The notes: generated by a model not told the origin, from the letters alone. A stretch of DNA of 64,000 nucleotides from CALRGE01 sp964360635 (GCA_964360635.1 CAYHXO010000001.1:1-64000), one strand, 5' to 3'; shown: positions 7,921 to 16,774, counted from the stretch's first letter. Program-made: numbers and translations.

Positions 7921-8601
7921 TTGAAAAATCAGTGGATTTTTATCCTAGCAGATTTTATTGTGGAAGTACCACCAAATAAAATTCGCCAATTGGAAAAACG
8001 AGCCAAATTTCTTATTTCGGCATTCTCTATAGTATTAGGAATAATGATTTTCTCTATTTCGATGGAAAAAACTCAGAACCTTCAGACTAATGTCTTAGTC
8101 ATTCCTGAAATTTCTGTTGAGACTATTATAGAAAATACAGAGCTCAAATACGGAACGGAATCGGAAGTCTACAGATTTAAAATTGACGCGACTGCTCCTT
8201 TTACTATTCGATATCTGACATTCCAATTCTCGCATTCAGGCCTGGATTGGACAAAGTTTGACTCTGCGGATGACTGGAAAATGTACGAGGTAGTAAATGG
8301 GGAAATTGATTACTCTGTGCAAGTTGGGGAAGGTACTGAACTTTCAGACAACGGAATTTTGAAGATGAAAATGTTCAGTTCTGGTAAACGTGATGTTGGA
8401 TTTGTTGGGGAGAAAAATACTTTTGTCTTGGTGACTGATATTATAAAGACGGGAGGTGACACAAGTTTTGGAGTGATGACTTATACTGATGGAATGTCTT
8501 GGGTTTGGGGAGCTTACAATAATTCCTGGGGAACATTGGAAAAAAAGTTGGGAGCGGATAGCATAAAGGGTTTGCCTACTAACATCTCTTCTAAAATTTG
8601 A
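7921..8601 (+). CDS. Membrane-anchored extracellular protein of unknown function
   Basis: The frame can be read from TTG at 7921, but the TTG overlaps the helicase promoter region and a GTG near 7960 or a later codon may be the true start. After a basic stretch (RQLEKRAKF) one hydrophobic segment (about residues 30-50) anchors the protein. The remaining 170 residues look like a beta-sandwich with several Tyr/Trp positions, as in cohesin-like or pilin-associated extracellular domains. No family is recognised with confidence. It heads a run of three co-directional genes. Confidence 0.65.
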   Translation: MKNQWIFILADFIVEVPPNKIRQLEKRAKFLISAFSIVLGIMIFSISMEKTQNLQTNVLVIPEISVETIIENTELKYGTESEVYRFKIDATAPFTIRYLTFQFSHSGLDWTKFDSADDWKMYEVVNGEIDYSVQVGEGTELSDNGILKMKMFSSGKRDVGFVGEKNTFVLVTDIIKTGGDTSFGVMTYTDGMSWVWGAYNNSWGTLEKKLGADSIKGLPTNISSKI

Positions 8602-8610
8602 GGTTTGTGG

Positions 8611-8616
8611 TATAAT
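8611..8616 (+). promoter_or_regulatory. Extended -10 promoter before the 45-aa gene
   Basis: TGGTATAAT is an extended -10 element with the perfect hexamer at 8611-8616. The ATG at 8623 follows after six bases, so initiation would fall at or next to the start codon. Confidence 0.6.
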
Positions 8617-8622
8617 AAGGAG

Positions 8623-8760
8623 ATGAAAAATAACAAACATGACGAGTTAGTTTTTTGGCAGAAGGCCATTAGGGCAGTTCGTGCCATGACGGAAGATGCA
8701 AATCGTGATGATGAATCTGCAGATTTAATGAATTTAGAATCTAGTTTAAAAAAGTTATGA
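8623..8760 (+). CDS. Small hypothetical protein, 45 aa
   Basis: ATG at 8623 to TGA at 8760 encodes a hydrophilic, probably helical peptide starting MKNNKHDELVFWQKAIRAV and ending in LKKL. The stop overlaps the start of the next gene by four bases (ATGA), the signature of translational coupling. An AAGGAG lies too close to the ATG to act as a normal ribosome-binding site. Function unknown; probably works with the 326-aa neighbour. Confidence 0.6.
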   Translation: MKNNKHDELVFWQKAIRAVRAMTEDANRDDESADLMNLESSLKKL

Positions 8761-9737
8761 GCGATACTCACATCGAATCCGGAGAAAATACAAAAGTAAA
8801 AGCCAAACTTGAAGATTTAGACAGTGGTGTTGATCAAAAAGTCGAGAAAGCGAAAGAGTCTTTTAAGCAACTTTTTAAAGAGTTCTCAGCTAGCAATACT
8901 GATCTTAGAAATTATGAGGGAACTTTCGTATTGAAAGTTGCTCTTAAAATTGCAGGAATTAAAGGAGATGCAAATTTGAAGTTTTATCAAAGTTTGAATG
9001 AAGACCAGAAAGCAGAAGTTGATGGTATCGCGTTAAAAATTCTTACTGTTATTCATGAGCCAGCGAAGAGTGAAGATAAATCTACTAAACAATCTTCAGA
9101 AAAAATTGAGCCTACTGTCGATAGGACTCCAGATGTTCCCAAAATAGAATTCCCTAGCATTGATGTCGAATTGAAAACCATTGAAGATTATTTTGGACCT
9201 GAAGTCAAAGATGGGCTGCTTAAATGGGAAGAGTCACTACAAGTGAATATATTAGATAGAAATTCTATAAAGAAAAATTTAGATATTGAATATGATCAAT
9301 TCAGATCAAAGGGTGAATCATTACCTAAAGGAGCATTTGAAAAACTTATGGTTAGATCTGAAAGTATAGCATGTAAATATATGATTCAAATACTCACAAG
9401 AAAACTTTATATATTTGCCACCAATGAGGTGGCAAGGAAGAATTTCTATGACTCGCTTCCAAGTACATTTAGAGCAGAAATTGAAACAAAAAATAAAGTT
9501 AGTGGTCCTGATTCCTTAACAAAAGCATATTGGAAAGAAGTAATGAATAATGCTGCTAAAAATAACGCACAACCTAATAACGGAGACCGTTTCGACATCT
9601 TAGAGGCCCAATCTGCATTGAATTCTATTGGTTCAAAGCCTGAGGTTAAAGATATTATTGTTAATATGAACTCAGAACTAAAAACACTAAATGATGAGTT
9701 TGATGCTGAATATATATCACTTATTCCTGTTAGCTAG
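8757..9737 (+). CDS. Hypothetical cytoplasmic protein, 326 aa
   Basis: A hydrophilic, mostly helical protein with no signal peptide or membrane segment. Residues 10-45 have coiled-coil-like charge patterning; a Lys/Ser/Glu-rich linker at about 100-130 separates it from a second helical domain. It is translationally coupled to the preceding 45-aa gene. The composition resembles the helical N-terminal parts of the giant proteins at 24827 and 29451, but I see no clear alignment. Family unknown. Confidence 0.65.
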   Translation: MSDTHIESGENTKVKAKLEDLDSGVDQKVEKAKESFKQLFKEFSASNTDLRNYEGTFVLKVALKIAGIKGDANLKFYQSLNEDQKAEVDGIALKILTVIHEPAKSEDKSTKQSSEKIEPTVDRTPDVPKIEFPSIDVELKTIEDYFGPEVKDGLLKWEESLQVNILDRNSIKKNLDIEYDQFRSKGESLPKGAFEKLMVRSESIACKYMIQILTRKLYIFATNEVARKNFYDSLPSTFRAEIETKNKVSGPDSLTKAYWKEVMNNAAKNNAQPNNGDRFDILEAQSALNSIGSKPEVKDIIVNMNSELKTLNDEFDAEYISLIPVS

Positions 9738-9780
9738 GCTTAACTAGAAAACAAAGTCTAGTCTACGCAAGAGCAGTGCT

Positions 9781-9809
9781 TTGCAAAAAGGCTGATTTGT
9801 TGCTATACT
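9781..9809 (+). promoter_or_regulatory. Promoter of the fibronectin/Ig surface protein
   Basis: TTGCAA (9781-9786), a 17-base spacer and TATACT (9804-9809) lie about 36 bases before the ATG at 9846. The leader has no Shine-Dalgarno and ends in CACGT-ATG. Confidence 0.65.
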
Positions 9810-9845
9810 GGCATGATTTAAATAAAAACAAATAACAAATCACGT

Positions 9846-11306
9846 ATGGCAAAAATCTTCAAAACAATAGCGGCATTGAGCCTAGCAGCTCTGATGGGAA
9901 CTCAAGTTGCGTTCGCAGCTGACACAAGTTTTCCTTCAGATGTTGAAAGCGTTGAAGCACTTCCTGATGAAGGTGCGGTTTCTCTTTCATGGGATCCCGC
10001 GACAGATGACACAGCCGTGACCGGTTATAAAATTTACTCAGGACTTTCTTCAGTACAAACAGACGGAGGTTCTTATACATTTGGAGATAAAGATGTTGGG
10101 AATGTTGTTTCTTATAAAATGACAGGTCTCTCAAATAACGTTACTTATTACTTTGTTGTTACTGCCTATGACGCGGCAGGAAATGAATCTGAATATTATT
10201 CAAACGAAGTTGAAGCCACACCAACTTCTGCGTCTGACGCAGATACAACTTCTCCAACAGTTTCAAAAGCTGAAGCAATTTCTTCAACAATGGTTGAAGT
10301 AAATTTCTCTGAAGCTGTTGTTTTACCTGAGAATGGTGCAGATGCATTCAGCGTTGAATCCACAGATGGTACAGCACTTTTGATTCTTGATGCATATAAT
10401 TCAAGTGATGATGCAAAAGTTGTTTTCCTTATAACAGATGAGCAAACCGCTGGTTCACAATATATTTTGACAGCAGGTATTTCTTTATCAGATGAAGCCG
10501 GCAACACAATCGTTAGTGGAACTTCAGATACAGGAATCTTCACAGGAAGTTCATTAAAAGATACTGATGAAGAACCTGTCGATGAAAAACCTGTGGACGA
10601 AGAACCCGTTAGCAGTGATGAATTTACAATCAGTTCAGTTGAATCAACTACTGATTATGAAATTAAAGTTAAATTTTCTGAAGCTCCGGTTGCCGGAACA
10701 GATGCAATTACAATTCAATTGGCAGATGATGCCTCAGAAGAAATTGAAATTGAAAATGTTGTTGCAAGTGCATCAGATCCAAAAACACTTATTATAACTA
10801 CAGGTAGAATGGATCCGGGCTTTGAATACGTTTTGTCTATTGGTGACGAACTAACAAATGAAGCTGGTGATTCACTATCTAATGATGACAGAGAAACACA
10901 CTTCGTTGCAAAAACTTTAGATCTTATAGACATAGTTGCTCCTGAAGATGTTACTGAATTCGTAGCTTCAATCTTGACTTCAACAAGCCTTAGATTGACA
11001 TGGGAAGACAGCGTTGACTCAGCTGGTGACTTGGCTGAATACCTTGTCTACATGAGTAGCGATGGTGGAAAAACTTTCGGCGCTGCGCTTGAAGTTGCGT
11101 CTACTGTGACTTCTTATGACTTCACTAAATTGACTGCAGGTTCGACTTACACATTCAAAGTGAGCGCTGTAGACAGCAATGGAAATGAATCTGATGGAGT
11201 GATGACAAACATAACTCTACCAGAATCAGGACCTGAACTATTGGTTCTTGTACCGATGTCTATGCTTGGAGCGGCTATCGTTCGAAGAAGACAAAAGAAA
11301 GATTAA
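9846..11306 (+). CDS. Cell-surface protein with fibronectin III and Ig-like (SbsA-type) domains
   Basis: A secreted adhesin-like or S-layer-associated protein of 486 aa. A Sec signal peptide (residues 1-25, cleavage after AFA) is followed by a fibronectin type III domain (about 30-125), two SbsA-like Ig domains (about 132-230 and 255-355), an acidic repeat (EEPVDEKPVDEEPV) between them, and a second FN3 domain (about 365-455). The C terminus reads LPESGPE, a hydrophobic stretch and RRRQKKD, a sorting-signal-like tail that would hold the protein in the membrane or be processed. It is a single-gene unit with its own promoter and terminator. Confidence 0.85.
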   Translation: MAKIFKTIAALSLAALMGTQVAFAADTSFPSDVESVEALPDEGAVSLSWDPATDDTAVTGYKIYSGLSSVQTDGGSYTFGDKDVGNVVSYKMTGLSNNVTYYFVVTAYDAAGNESEYYSNEVEATPTSASDADTTSPTVSKAEAISSTMVEVNFSEAVVLPENGADAFSVESTDGTALLILDAYNSSDDAKVVFLITDEQTAGSQYILTAGISLSDEAGNTIVSGTSDTGIFTGSSLKDTDEEPVDEKPVDEEPVSSDEFTISSVESTTDYEIKVKFSEAPVAGTDAITIQLADDASEEIEIENVVASASDPKTLIITTGRMDPGFEYVLSIGDELTNEAGDSLSNDDRETHFVAKTLDLIDIVAPEDVTEFVASILTSTSLRLTWEDSVDSAGDLAEYLVYMSSDGGKTFGAALEVASTVTSYDFTKLTAGSTYTFKVSAVDSNGNESDGVMTNITLPESGPELLVLVPMSMLGAAIVRRRQKKD

Positions 11307-11320
11307 TTAACTTATTCCGA

Positions 11321-11360
11321 AAAGCCCTACCCTGAGAGTGTGGTGGGGTTTTTTATTTTT
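11321..11360 (+). terminator. Rho-independent terminator
   Basis: CCCTACC (11325-11331) pairs with GGTGGGG (11342-11348), with one T-G pair, and is followed by TTTTTTATTTTT. It ends the surface-protein gene at 9846-11306. Confidence 0.85.
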
Positions 11361-11482
11361 AAATGTTGGGTAGGGACGGGCGTTGATGAAGAAAGTTGTG
11401 TAGTGTTGTCCATGCTCTGACAACAGGTTTTTGATCTGTTAATTTGTTTTGTTGCTCGACGAATTTTTGACTTGAGTTAAAC

Positions 11483-11511
11483 TTGAGCTGATTTAATTTT
11501 TAGTATATTAT
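11483..11511 (+). promoter_or_regulatory. Promoter of the RelB/RelE-type operon
   Basis: TTGAGC (11483-11488), a 17-base spacer and TATTAT (11506-11511) precede the ATG at 11517 by five bases, predicting a leaderless mRNA. CTTGAG occurs twice, 11 bases apart, around the -35 and could be an autoregulatory site. Confidence 0.6.
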
Positions 11512-11516
11512 TACAT

Positions 11517-11816
11517 ATGAAAGTATTACTAAGTATACCAAATATGCCTACCATTTCATTTAAAGCCGACGACGAATTTAAAAAAAATCTCGACTGGCTA
11601 GCCAAACACAACGGGATCAATGTTTCAGCCTATATAAAACTTAATCTAATGAAAATTATAAAAAAGGATATGAATGAAATAACAGTGAATGGTTTTACGG
11701 TCGCAGAGGAGATGCGCATATTGGAAGATGCAAAAGATCAAAATTATTCCGGCCCTTTTCACACAGTCGAAGAGTTGATGAATCATTTAAATAATCGACA
11801 TGAAGATAATAACTAA
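11517..11816 (+). CDS. RelB/DinJ-type antitoxin
   Basis: A 99-aa protein with an N-terminal ribbon-helix-helix-like segment (ISFKADDEFKKNLDWLAKHNGINVSAYIK, positions about 13-42) for DNA binding, then a VNGFTVAEEMRILEDAK segment typical of DinJ/RelB antitoxins, and an acidic tail that would wrap the toxin. It overlaps the toxin gene by 17 bases, as expected for a coupled pair. It should neutralise the downstream RelE-fold RNase and repress its own promoter. Confidence 0.8.
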   Translation: MKVLLSIPNMPTISFKADDEFKKNLDWLAKHNGINVSAYIKLNLMKIIKKDMNEITVNGFTVAEEMRILEDAKDQNYSGPFHTVEELMNHLNNRHEDNN

Positions 11817-12057
11817 TCGAGCATTTGATAAAAAATTCCTAAAATTATCTACCAAAATACAGGTTCAATTTAGTAAGCGCGTTGAATTATTTAAAGAAAA
11901 TCCGGCAAATCCCTTATTGAAAAATCATATTTTGCATGGTGGTATGTCCGGATTGAAAGCTTTCTCAATTAATGGTGACTATAGAGTTATCTACGCAAGA
12001 ATAAATGATGATCAGATTATTCTTCTAAGTATCGGCACTCATAACCAAGTTTATTAA
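11800..12057 (+). CDS. RelE/ParE-superfamily toxin (YafQ-like mRNA interferase)
   Basis: The 85-aa product has the compact RelE fold pattern: an N-terminal FDKKFLKLS helix, a GGMSGLKAFSINGDYRVIYARI central sheet, and a C-terminal LLSIGTHNQVY strand with the typical GTHxxxY ending. Such toxins cut mRNA on the ribosome. The start overlaps the antitoxin gene, and its TAA shares a base with the ATG of the following hydrolase gene, so three genes may be co-transcribed. Confidence 0.85.
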   Translation: MKIITNRAFDKKFLKLSTKIQVQFSKRVELFKENPANPLLKNHILHGGMSGLKAFSINGDYRVIYARINDDQIILLSIGTHNQVY

Positions 12058-12914
12058 TGTCCAAAACTGCTGCCATTTTCGGACTCATTTTTGCTATCGA
12101 TTTTGGGCTGATTAATTCGCTTACAAAGGTTTATCCGCAGCTGCAAATTCATGTGCTTGATATTGGGCAGGGCGATGCAATTTTGATAACTACACCGGAG
12201 CAAAATCATATTCTGATTGATGGCGGGCCTGATAATAAAGTGCTCAGTGAATTGCCGAAAGTTATGCCGTATTTATTTTCGAAAATTGACTTACTTGTTC
12301 TAACTCATCCGCACCTTGACCACGTGGCGGGTTTGGTCGAAATTGTCGATCGATATGATGTTGGCGCAGTACTTTTGAACCCGGTGGCATATGGATCTGG
12401 CGCTTACGAAATATTTCTTGATAAAATTGTGGGAAGAAAAATTTACAGTGCCAACGCAGCAAAAGATTTTCGGCTAGGTGATACTTACATCGATGTGCTT
12501 TTTCCTTTTCAGGCGAGTTTGGCTGAATCGAATCCGAATAATCAATCAGTGGTGATAATGATTTCTCAAGGTGGTCATAAAATTTTACTCACCGGCGATG
12601 CGGAAAAAGAAGAGGAGGAGAAGTTGATTGGCTATGATTTGCAGGCGGATATTTTTAAAGCCGGACATCATGGAAGTAAAACTTCATCGACGCTATTGGA
12701 TGAAATTATGCCGAAACTACTGCTGATTTCTTGTGGGGTCGGGAATAAATATGGCCACCCTCACGCTGAGACATTGCAAAATGCAGATGACTTGGGAATT
12801 GAGGTTTTGCGCACAGATGTGGACGGGAATATCTCGATTATTTTTGACGATTATTCATTGATGCGCTCGATTTTTGCTCCGAGTTGGCGGAGTTTTTCAT
12901 CGAGTTTTTCGTAA
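12057..12914 (+). CDS. ComEC/Rec2-related metallo-beta-lactamase-fold hydrolase
   Basis: This matches the stand-alone hydrolase domain of ComEC. A short hydrophobic N-terminal segment (residues 5-25) is followed by LDIGQGDAILI, the zinc motif THPHLDHVAG (HxHxDH) at about 84-92, a TGDAEKEEEEKL motif and AGHHGSKTSS near the C-terminal part. In ComEC the domain degrades the non-transported DNA strand, but here the membrane channel domain is absent, so the role may be a secreted nuclease or an unrelated hydrolase. Its 3' end overlaps the convergent murA by 64 bases. Confidence 0.85.
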   Translation: MSKTAAIFGLIFAIDFGLINSLTKVYPQLQIHVLDIGQGDAILITTPEQNHILIDGGPDNKVLSELPKVMPYLFSKIDLLVLTHPHLDHVAGLVEIVDRYDVGAVLLNPVAYGSGAYEIFLDKIVGRKIYSANAAKDFRLGDTYIDVLFPFQASLAESNPNNQSVVIMISQGGHKILLTGDAEKEEEEKLIGYDLQADIFKAGHHGSKTSSTLLDEIMPKLLLISCGVGNKYGHPHAETLQNADDLGIEVLRTDVDGNISIIFDDYSLMRSIFAPSWRSFSSSFS

Positions 12915-14104
12915 CCGCGTTCAATGTAATTTATGTCGCTGATTTCAGTTGTACCACGAGCAATTAATGCGGCGAGAACCATTGCGGCGCCGGCACGAAT
13001 ATCACAGCTGACAATTGGTGCAGCTTTTAATTGCGTTGGGCCACTTACTGTTGCCTGATGAGGATTGAGAATTTTAATATCAGCACCCATTCTTTCAAGT
13101 TCAAAAAGGTAATTTAATCTACCTTCAAAAAGTGTTTCGTGAATTTTTGTTGTGCCTTCACACTGAGTTAGTAAAACTGAAAATGGGGCTTGAAGATCTG
13201 TTGGGAAACCCGGGTAAACTGCGGTTTGAAGTTTTTCCAGTGCTGTGAGTTTATTGTGAGGCTTAATTATGACGGAATTTTCTGCGAGTTCAATTTGTGC
13301 GCCAACAGATCTGAGAGACTGCCAAAAACTGTCGAGCTGATTAGATTCAATATTTTTCACGGTCACGTTCCCGTTTGTGAGAACGGCAGCTAAAACCAAA
13401 GTCCCTGCTTCGAGATAATCAGGAGTAATTGAGTATTCGGTAGCCTGTAATTTTCCACCCTCCACAAGTAGATTTGGCGTTCCAATTCCTTCAATTTTCG
13501 CACCCATTTTCACAAGAAATTTGCAAAGATCTTGCACGTGCGGTTCCATCGCTGCCCAGCGAATTTCAGTTTTGCCATCAGCAGTTACTGCGGCCATGAC
13601 TGCATTTTCAGTTGCTGTCACACTTGATTCAGTCATGATTATTTTTGCGGATTTGAGTTTTCCTTTCAGGTGAATATCGTCTGTGCTTTCAATTATCTCG
13701 GCGCCGAGTGCTGAAAGCGCATGTATGTGAGCACCAATTGAACGTTTTCCTAAAACACAACCTCCCGGAAATGCGAGTTGGACTTCACCAAAACGGCCTA
13801 GGATTGGCCCTAAAACTAAAATTGATGCGCGCATTTTTTTCACTTGATCGTGGGCGATGTGCGCCGGCTTTGCGTGGCTGGCGTCTACTGTGACTGTTCC
13901 GTTCGCGAAAGTGGTTTTTGCTCCAAGAGTTTCAAGAATTCCAAGAAAAGTGTGGACATCAGAAATATCAGGAACGTTGTGTAAAGTTGAAATTCCATCC
14001 ACAAGAAGGGTTGCGGCAAGAATCGGTAGGGCTGCATTTTTTGAGCCACTTACAGAAACTTCGCCGTTTAAAACTTGTCCGCCTTCAACTATAAATTTTG
14101 ACAC
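12851..14104 (-). CDS. murA: UDP-N-acetylglucosamine 1-carboxyvinyltransferase MurA
   Basis: It catalyses the first committed step of peptidoglycan synthesis, transfer of enolpyruvate from PEP to UDP-GlcNAc in the cytoplasm. The N terminus has the signature GSKNAALPILAATLL, and the active-site loop reads GGCVLGKRSIGAH with the catalytic Cys present, so it should be fosfomycin-sensitive in principle. At 417 aa it is full length. The start is GTG at 14104, with a TACAAT -10 box at 14126-14131 and no Shine-Dalgarno. MurB and the MurL-MurD fusion elsewhere in the window continue the pathway. Confidence 0.96.
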   Translation of the reverse strand: MSKFIVEGGQVLNGEVSVSGSKNAALPILAATLLVDGISTLHNVPDISDVHTFLGILETLGAKTTFANGTVTVDASHAKPAHIAHDQVKKMRASILVLGPILGRFGEVQLAFPGGCVLGKRSIGAHIHALSALGAEIIESTDDIHLKGKLKSAKIIMTESSVTATENAVMAAVTADGKTEIRWAAMEPHVQDLCKFLVKMGAKIEGIGTPNLLVEGGKLQATEYSITPDYLEAGTLVLAAVLTNGNVTVKNIESNQLDSFWQSLRSVGAQIELAENSVIIKPHNKLTALEKLQTAVYPGFPTDLQAPFSVLLTQCEGTTKIHETLFEGRLNYLFELERMGADIKILNPHQATVSGPTQLKAAPIVSCDIRAGAAMVLAALIARGTTEISDINYIERGYEKLDEKLRQLGAKIERINE

Positions 14105-14202
14105 AAATGAGTATTAAGTGGGCGGATTGTACCTGATTTGGCTTCAGGTGGCAACATGCTTGGCAAAAACGCTTTTTGGAGTACAATAGTTTCTTAACTT
14201 AA

Positions 14203-16359
14203 ATGAATATGGAAACTGTGGAAGATTTATATAAGCGCGAAGAAGTTCCGCTGTCGCCGCGTAGAAATGCTAAGATTGCAATTTCAACTTTGAATCAGTG
14301 GGCTTTAGATTTTGACGGAAACAGAGATAGAATTATTGAGTCGATTTTAGCTGCAAAAGAAACTGGAGCAAAATATAGAATTGGACCGGAACTCGAAGTA
14401 CCGGGTTACAGCTGTGAAGATGCTTTTTATGAACAAGATACAATCACGCATTCAATGGATTCATTGGCGCAGATTCTTTGCGCAGAAGGTACGGAAGGAA
14501 TTTTATGCAGCGTTGGAATGCCAATTATGCATCAGAGTGTTCGATACAACTGTGATGTTTTTATTTTGAATGGAAAAATTATTGGAATTCGGCCTAAGAA
14601 AAACCTTGCGGATGATGGAAATTACAGAGAGCCAAGATGGTTTACCGCGTGGACAAAAGACAAAGTGATAGAAAATTTTAAACTTCCGCCACTTCTCAAA
14701 AAATTGACGGGCCAGAAAGAAGTTCCTATCGGCGATTTTTTAATTGAAACTGAAGATGTGGTTTTAGGTTCTGAAAAGTGCGAGGAAATGTTCACCACAA
14801 AAAACCCGGGAATAGACATGGCACTAGACGGAGCCGAATTGCTTGGAAATTCTTCAGGCTCGCTCTGGGAAATTAGAAAATTGAGAAGGAGAATTGAGTT
14901 AGTGAGAGGTGGGACAGCTAAATCTGGTGGAGTTTATGCATACTCGAATTTAGTGGGAGGTGATGGTGGAAGACTACTTTTTGACGGTGCTCCAATGCTA
15001 GCCCAAAATGGAAAACTTGTGGCTCAGGGCCCACAATTTTCAATGAAGGAAGTTGAAACACTCACGGCAGTTGTTGATTTTGAAGCAGTGCAATCAATGA
15101 GAGGTTCAACAAGAAGTTTGGGTCAACAAGCGGATGCTACTGCATCTTTCCCACGAGTAAAAATTCTCGATTTTAAACTTTGTGATGATAAGTTGAAAGA
15201 GCCAAGCAAAGCTATCGAGCCGAGTTTATTAAGTCACGAAGAAGAAATCGCAAAAGGCCCTGCGCTTTGGCTTTGGGACTACTTAAGACGTAGCGGTGCG
15301 ATGGGGTTTTTCTTGCCCCTTTCAGGAGGGGTAGACAGTTCAGCAACCGCTTCGATCGTGGGTTCAATGTGTAATATGGTTTTCAAAGAAATCGGTGAAG
15401 GAAATGAAAAAGTTTTGGCGGAATTACGAAAGATTGTGGGTGATGAAAATTATGAACCGGTGAATCCACAGGAAATTGCGAATAAAATTTTCTTTACATG
15501 TTACATGGCGAATGAGGGCACAAGTTCGCCGGAAACTTTGGGAAGAGCGGAAAAACTTTCTGAAGAAGTCGGTGCATTTTTTGCTAAAGCGGATATTAGT
15601 AAAATTGTTACTGCTGTTAGAGAAGCTGCGGAGGAAGTTATGGAAGTAAAATTACGTTTTGAAAGTGAAGGTGGCAAGAAGGCTACAGATGTAGCCCTTC
15701 AAAATCTCCAGGCACGTATAAGAATGGTTTTGGGTTACTTGTTGGCACAAATTTTTCCATTAGCAAAAGATAGAGACGGTTTCTTGCTTGTTTTGGGCTC
15801 TGCAAATGTTGACGAGGCAAACCGTGGGTATTTCACAAAATATGACTGTTCTTCAGCTGATATAAATCCGATCGGAGGATTAAACAAAAATGATCTGCGC
15901 GATTTTTTGAGATATGCCGCTGAAACTTTTGGATACAATACTTTGCTTGATGTTTTAACTGCAGCTCCTACGGCGGAATTGCAGCCTTTGGAAGGGCAGG
16001 CCGCACAAACAGATGAGCATGACATGGGAATGAGCTACGACGAACTTCGAGTTTTTGCGAAACTGAGGAAAGAAGAGAGGATGGGTCCTTTAAGTATGTT
16101 TGAAAAACTTGTGAATGAGTGGGGACCAGGTTCAGAAAGAAATCTGACTGCTAGGGAAGTTGCGTCAAAAGTTAAATATTTCTTCAAAATGTATGCAGTA
16201 AACCGACATAAATTAACAACTCTGACTCCGGCTGTTCATGCCGAAGGTTACAGTCCCGATGACAATCGATTTGACCTCAGACCTTTCCTTATGAGTCCAA
16301 AGTGGACAGCACAATTTAGGAGGATTGATGCGCTAGTTGGAGAAATTCCTGTGGCGTGA
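14203..16359 (+). CDS. nadE: Glutamine-dependent NAD+ synthetase
   Basis: It amidates nicotinic acid adenine dinucleotide to NAD+ using ATP and glutamine. The N-terminal nitrilase-fold glutaminase (about 20-300) retains Glu (GPELEVPGY), Lys (PKKNLADDGNYRE) and the nucleophile Cys in EKCEEMFT (about residue 193). The C-terminal ATP-pyrophosphatase domain carries LSGGVDSS at about 372. The 718-aa two-domain form resembles the longer eukaryotic/actinobacterial type. The start ATG at 14203 follows a TACAAT -10 box near 14184. The 3' end overlaps the convergent PIN toxin gene by 44 bases. Confidence 0.96.
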   Translation: MNMETVEDLYKREEVPLSPRRNAKIAISTLNQWALDFDGNRDRIIESILAAKETGAKYRIGPELEVPGYSCEDAFYEQDTITHSMDSLAQILCAEGTEGILCSVGMPIMHQSVRYNCDVFILNGKIIGIRPKKNLADDGNYREPRWFTAWTKDKVIENFKLPPLLKKLTGQKEVPIGDFLIETEDVVLGSEKCEEMFTTKNPGIDMALDGAELLGNSSGSLWEIRKLRRRIELVRGGTAKSGGVYAYSNLVGGDGGRLLFDGAPMLAQNGKLVAQGPQFSMKEVETLTAVVDFEAVQSMRGSTRSLGQQADATASFPRVKILDFKLCDDKLKEPSKAIEPSLLSHEEEIAKGPALWLWDYLRRSGAMGFFLPLSGGVDSSATASIVGSMCNMVFKEIGEGNEKVLAELRKIVGDENYEPVNPQEIANKIFFTCYMANEGTSSPETLGRAEKLSEEVGAFFAKADISKIVTAVREAAEEVMEVKLRFESEGGKKATDVALQNLQARIRMVLGYLLAQIFPLAKDRDGFLLVLGSANVDEANRGYFTKYDCSSADINPIGGLNKNDLRDFLRYAAETFGYNTLLDVLTAAPTAELQPLEGQAAQTDEHDMGMSYDELRVFAKLRKEERMGPLSMFEKLVNEWGPGSERNLTAREVASKVKYFFKMYAVNRHKLTTLTPAVHAEGYSPDDNRFDLRPFLMSPKWTAQFRRIDALVGEIPVA

Positions 16360-16771
16360 ATGTTTTCAATTTTGAGGAAGAATGTTTGAGTAGATTTTTG
16401 TCCCAACTGATTAGCGGTGTGTTTGAAGTCATGGCACTAATGGCTACTATAGTATCTGAGGTTTTAATATCAAAAAAATGGTGGCCTGCAACAAAATCCG
16501 CTAAAAATGATGCTTCAAGGTTTAATATCTTCAACTTATGTGAGATATTTAGATCGATAAATTGTTCAAAAATGCTTTCTGTTTCTTTAAGATTTTTTGT
16601 ACTTCTGTAATAGCCTTGAAGCACTTCAAAAACAACCAAGATTGGCATAAGAATACGAAAATTATTATTTCTCACAAAAGATAAAAAATCGATAGAAATC
16701 TCACTTTGAGGCTCCTTCCCAAGAAAAGCAGATAAGAAAACCGATGAATCAATTGTTAGTGCATTCTTCAT
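16316..16771 (-). CDS. PIN-domain ribonuclease toxin (VapC-like)
   Basis: The 151-aa protein has the four acidic positions of a PIN nuclease: Asp in TIDSSVFLSAF, Glu in VVFEVLQGYY, Asp in KTSDTIVAISA and Asp in ISWDKNLL. PIN toxins cleave tRNA or rRNA in a metal-dependent manner. The gene starts three bases after the stop of the Phd-like antitoxin gene, and the pair forms an operon on the minus strand. Its last 44 bases lie inside nadE, so the two mRNAs are antisense at their ends. Confidence 0.88.
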   Translation of the reverse strand: MKNALTIDSSVFLSAFLGKEPQSEISIDFLSFVRNNNFRILMPILVVFEVLQGYYRSTKNLKETESIFEQFIDLNISHKLKILNLEASFLADFVAGHHFFDIKTSDTIVAISAMTSNTPLISWDKNLLKHSSSKLKTFTPQEFLQLAHQSS

Positions 16772-16774
16772 AAA

